NCBI GenBank assembly: GCA_035578175.1
Contig: JAQMRL010000001.1
Span: forward strand, 53,591,553 to 53,655,552
Direction: 5' to 3'
From: Catonia carolina
Taxonomy: Eukaryota > Arthropoda > Insecta > Hemiptera > Achilidae
DNA length: 64,000 bases
A program made the translations under genes and the position numbers. How positions within the stretch are numbered: the first letter of the stretch is position 1; the number at the start of each line of letters is the position of its first letter. Positions 62,901 through 64,000 of this stretch are shown piece by piece. The notes below the pieces were generated by a model. It did no database searches. It was given only the letters and a program-made list of their open reading frames with translations, and was not told where the DNA came from.

Positions 62901-64000
62901 ACAACACAAGCTGCATACAATATATACATTAACACACTCAATGTGTATACAACATACAGAAAAAATAAGACTGCATTTATGTGCAATACAAAAAAACTGA
63001 CATATTTTTGTTTCATGTTACTCTTGCGTTTGTCTGCTGTTCAACATATTGCTGGGACGTTTCTAGGACTTACACGTACTGTTTATAAAAATAATATACC
63101 TGATCTTCTCGATAGCTCTGCTTGTTATTAACTGATTGCATAGTCAAAGTCTCGGGTTCCTTCATTGCCAGAGTAGTCTACGCGACTAAAACATACAAAC
63201 TTTGAAACGAGTCAGTTAAAAAAAGAGCCTCTGTACTAGGATTGCTATTAAACTATTATTCCATAATACAGGAAAACGCTCCCCCCTCCCCAAATACAGG
63301 AAATTAGCAGCGGAAAAGACTAAACTAAGTAAAAAAGAAGAATATTGGAAAAACATAACCGAACAAGATTAAGGATGTGTATCATTTACCTTGATACTTT
63401 TGAATATTTATTTGTTAAATTTAGTGTGTTATTTGAAGAAATTTTCAATATTTTGTTTCAGATTTCTATCTTATTGTTATGGTTGAACAAATTTGTAAAG
63501 CACCGAAAATGTTTTAGTCAGGTAAAGGTAAACAGTAGCGTCATAATGTCTAGGGTGTACAGTCTAGTGAGGACAACGATCTGTCAGATCTCAAGAGCAG
63601 CTGGCGGAAGGCTGTGAATAGAACTTGGCCACTTTTCCAACGAACATTAACTACTATCAAGAAGAGGCAGGCGCCGCGACTCGCCGAATCGTGATTTTAT
63701 GTACCGTGCACTTTACATATCACGCCGCCAGCCAACGGTCCGCCCTTAGCTATTCCCAGTCTCCGTTTTTCAAATACCAGTCTTGTACCGTCATTATGTC
63801 TATGATGAAACACCGTAATTTTATCTTGCTCTGCACACCACCGTTCAATGATTATACAACCGACTTCTACAAAAATTACACCAGATTGAACTAAAGTAGG
63901 ACGGATAAAATTAAATTAACGTAGAATCAACAAAAAGGAGCAAAAAAAAAACAAAATAAATAAAAAATACAGAAGAAACGGAACGCAGCACTGGATTCAC
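59910..64000. other. 5' region of PDE11, no exon placed
   Basis: Because coding exon 1 is entered through a splice acceptor, at least one untranslated PDE11 exon and its promoter must lie above 59910, inside or beyond the window. The stretch is AT-rich without recognised repeats, except that 63540-63790 is clearly GC-richer with several CG dinucleotides (GGCGCCGCGACTCGCCGAAT), which could mark a promoter or first exon. The small open frames there match nothing I know. Confidence 0.3.

Noticed and set aside
63345..63894. Plus-strand frames of about 90 codons near the right edge
   Set aside because: No domain, no conserved motif and no splice context; the GC-richer DNA is more likely a promoter or untranslated exon.
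1..64000. CRISPR arrays, operons, riboswitches or prokaryotic insertion sequences
   Set aside because: The window is eukaryotic with spliced genes; no regularly spaced direct repeats or bacterial gene organisation were seen.

Overview
This is AT-rich, intron-rich nuclear DNA of an animal, almost certainly a pterygote insect. The PDE11 protein assembled here follows the insect form of that family closely. The spaces between exons are packed with insect-type mobile elements: mariner, hAT and piggyBac MITEs, Helitron, LINE and Penelope-like relics, and tRNA-derived SINEs. I cannot fix the order; a hemipteran-like or other large-genome insect is only a guess.

Layout. 1-7.4 kb, plus strand: the last three coding exons of a SPEF1/CLAMP-type calponin-homology microtubule protein; the upstream exons lie outside the window. 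12.5-13.6 kb, minus strand: a complete two-exon SMIM8-like small membrane protein (83 aa). 20.0-21.3 kb: a nearly intact mariner element with perfect 32-bp TIRs, but a transposase broken by one stop and one frameshift. 24.4-25.6 kb, minus strand: a complete single-exon STRAD pseudokinase (385 aa). 29.2-59.9 kb, minus strand: a complete PDE11 dual-specificity cyclic nucleotide phosphodiesterase coding sequence. It has 20 coding exons joined with consistent phase and consensus splice sites and encodes 986 aa (GAF-A, GAF-B, HD-type PDEase). 59.9-64 kb is its 5' side and probably holds untranslated exon(s) and a promoter that I cannot place.

The genes do not form a pathway or operon; they are independent neighbours. 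PDE11 hydrolyses cAMP/cGMP, STRAD activates LKB1 together with MO25, and SPEF1 bundles axonemal or cortical microtubules.

The most interesting layer is the repeat content. At least six dispersed loci (2.8, 8.4, 17.6, 22.1, 41.8 and 57.7 kb) carry a compact hammerhead-ribozyme-like core: CUGA(A/U)GA, one extra base, a short stem II, GAAA, then a very short palindromic stem III. At 2.8 and 17.6 kb the core directly follows a decayed GIY-YIG endonuclease tail, which identifies those two as the 3' ends of Penelope-like elements. At 8.4 and 22.1 kb the core is present in both arms of a foldback. The best preserved copy (57.7 kb, minus strand, PDE11 intron 1) has a full conserved core and pairable stems I, II and III. 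Other notable structures are a five-copy unclassified ~0.6-0.95 kb repeat, a hAT MITE nested in a SINE with a recognisable 8-bp target duplication, a TTAA-flanked piggyBac-like MITE, a TA-flanked long-TIR MITE and a 168-bp recent duplication.
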